Shown piece by piece: positions 32,383 through 33,344 of a DNA stretch of 33,344 nucleotides. The stretch spans positions 1-33,344 of the forward strand of contig JBIKLY010000028.1 of the NCBI GenBank assembly GCA_044359525.1, in the 5' to 3' direction. The notes under the pieces were generated by a model, which had not been told where the DNA came from, ran no database searches, and worked only from the letters and a program-made list of their open reading frames with translations. Every line of letters begins with the position of its first letter. The first letter of the stretch is position 1. This DNA is from CAJBIL01 sp044359525. Lineage in GTDB: Bacteria > Pseudomonadota > Gammaproteobacteria > Burkholderiales > Rhodocyclaceae. The translations under genes were made by a program, and so were the position numbers.

Positions 32383-32398
32383 GGCGTGATTATACGCC
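32383..32398 (-). promoter_or_regulatory. Small hairpin with TATAAT in the dnaK-dnaJ gap
   Basis: GGCGT (32383-32387) and ACGCC (32394-32398) flank a 6-nt loop. On the - strand the segment includes a perfect TATAAT (32389-32394), but no good -35 is seen 16-18 bp upstream. It may be a weak dnaJ-specific promoter or a processing hairpin in the dnaKJ transcript. Confidence 0.35.
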
Positions 32399-32426
32399 CC
32401 GCCTATTACGACGAATTTTCTTGCGC

Positions 32427-33344
<918 letters not shown>

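Overview
The window looks like the chromosome of a betaproteobacterium, most likely from the Rhodocyclales. It is GC-rich and carries a dnaK-dnaJ pair, UbiC, RhlE, an RluE-type pseudouridine synthase, a flavocytochrome c sulfide dehydrogenase-like flavoprotein, a possible cytochrome d1-family C-terminus and an arsRCDA-acr3 operon. No rRNA, tRNA, insertion sequence or intact prophage was seen. The taxonomic guess is inference from gene content and protein style.

Positions 1-5800 hold housekeeping and respiratory genes on the + strand: the cytochrome d1-like tail, rluE, a small secreted protein, a DUF192 protein, ubiC, rhlE with a long 5' leader, and an fccB-like oxidoreductase. Two kinds of intergenic hairpin repeat lie among them. 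Positions 5835-10167 hold an arsenic resistance operon (arsR, arsC, arsD, arsA, acr3). Its promoter and operator overlap the arsR start codon. Positions 10193-14583 hold a thiol/metal-themed set: a Cys-tailed ECF sigma factor, a Met-rich secreted protein, a thioredoxin/CcdA-like membrane protein, a protein with a tandem-duplicated domain, and an ArsP-like permease with a small thioredoxin.

Positions 14930-27995 form a complete type I-F CRISPR-Cas locus of unusual layout. The array has 74 identical 28-bp repeats and 73 spacers and is read on the - strand. Its AT-rich leader (19339-19446) contains a perfect match to the IHF consensus. The effector genes cas8f-cas5f-cas7f-cas6f and then cas1 form one tight - strand operon ending at the leader. 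The Cas2-Cas3 fusion gene lies in a divergent + strand operon, translationally coupled behind a WYL-domain regulator of BrxR/CapW style. The 218-bp divergent region has two inverted repeats over candidate -10 boxes. Interference and integration modules may therefore be switched by a defence-type regulator built into the locus. The Cas8f is short (368 aa), and Asn stands where the reference protein has its PAM-wedge Lys. The repeat stem shows a compensated base pair and the crRNA handle is altered.

Beyond cas2-3 are a ParE-type toxin-antitoxin pair, a 30-codon remnant of a cas4 gene (type I-F systems have none) and a Fis-type HTH remnant of an NtrC-like regulator. These point to a defence-island edge with decayed genes. 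Positions 29350-33344 return to ordinary chromosome: a glycine-zipper protein, a PQQ-type sugar dehydrogenase, dnaJ with a strong terminator, and the 3' part of dnaK.
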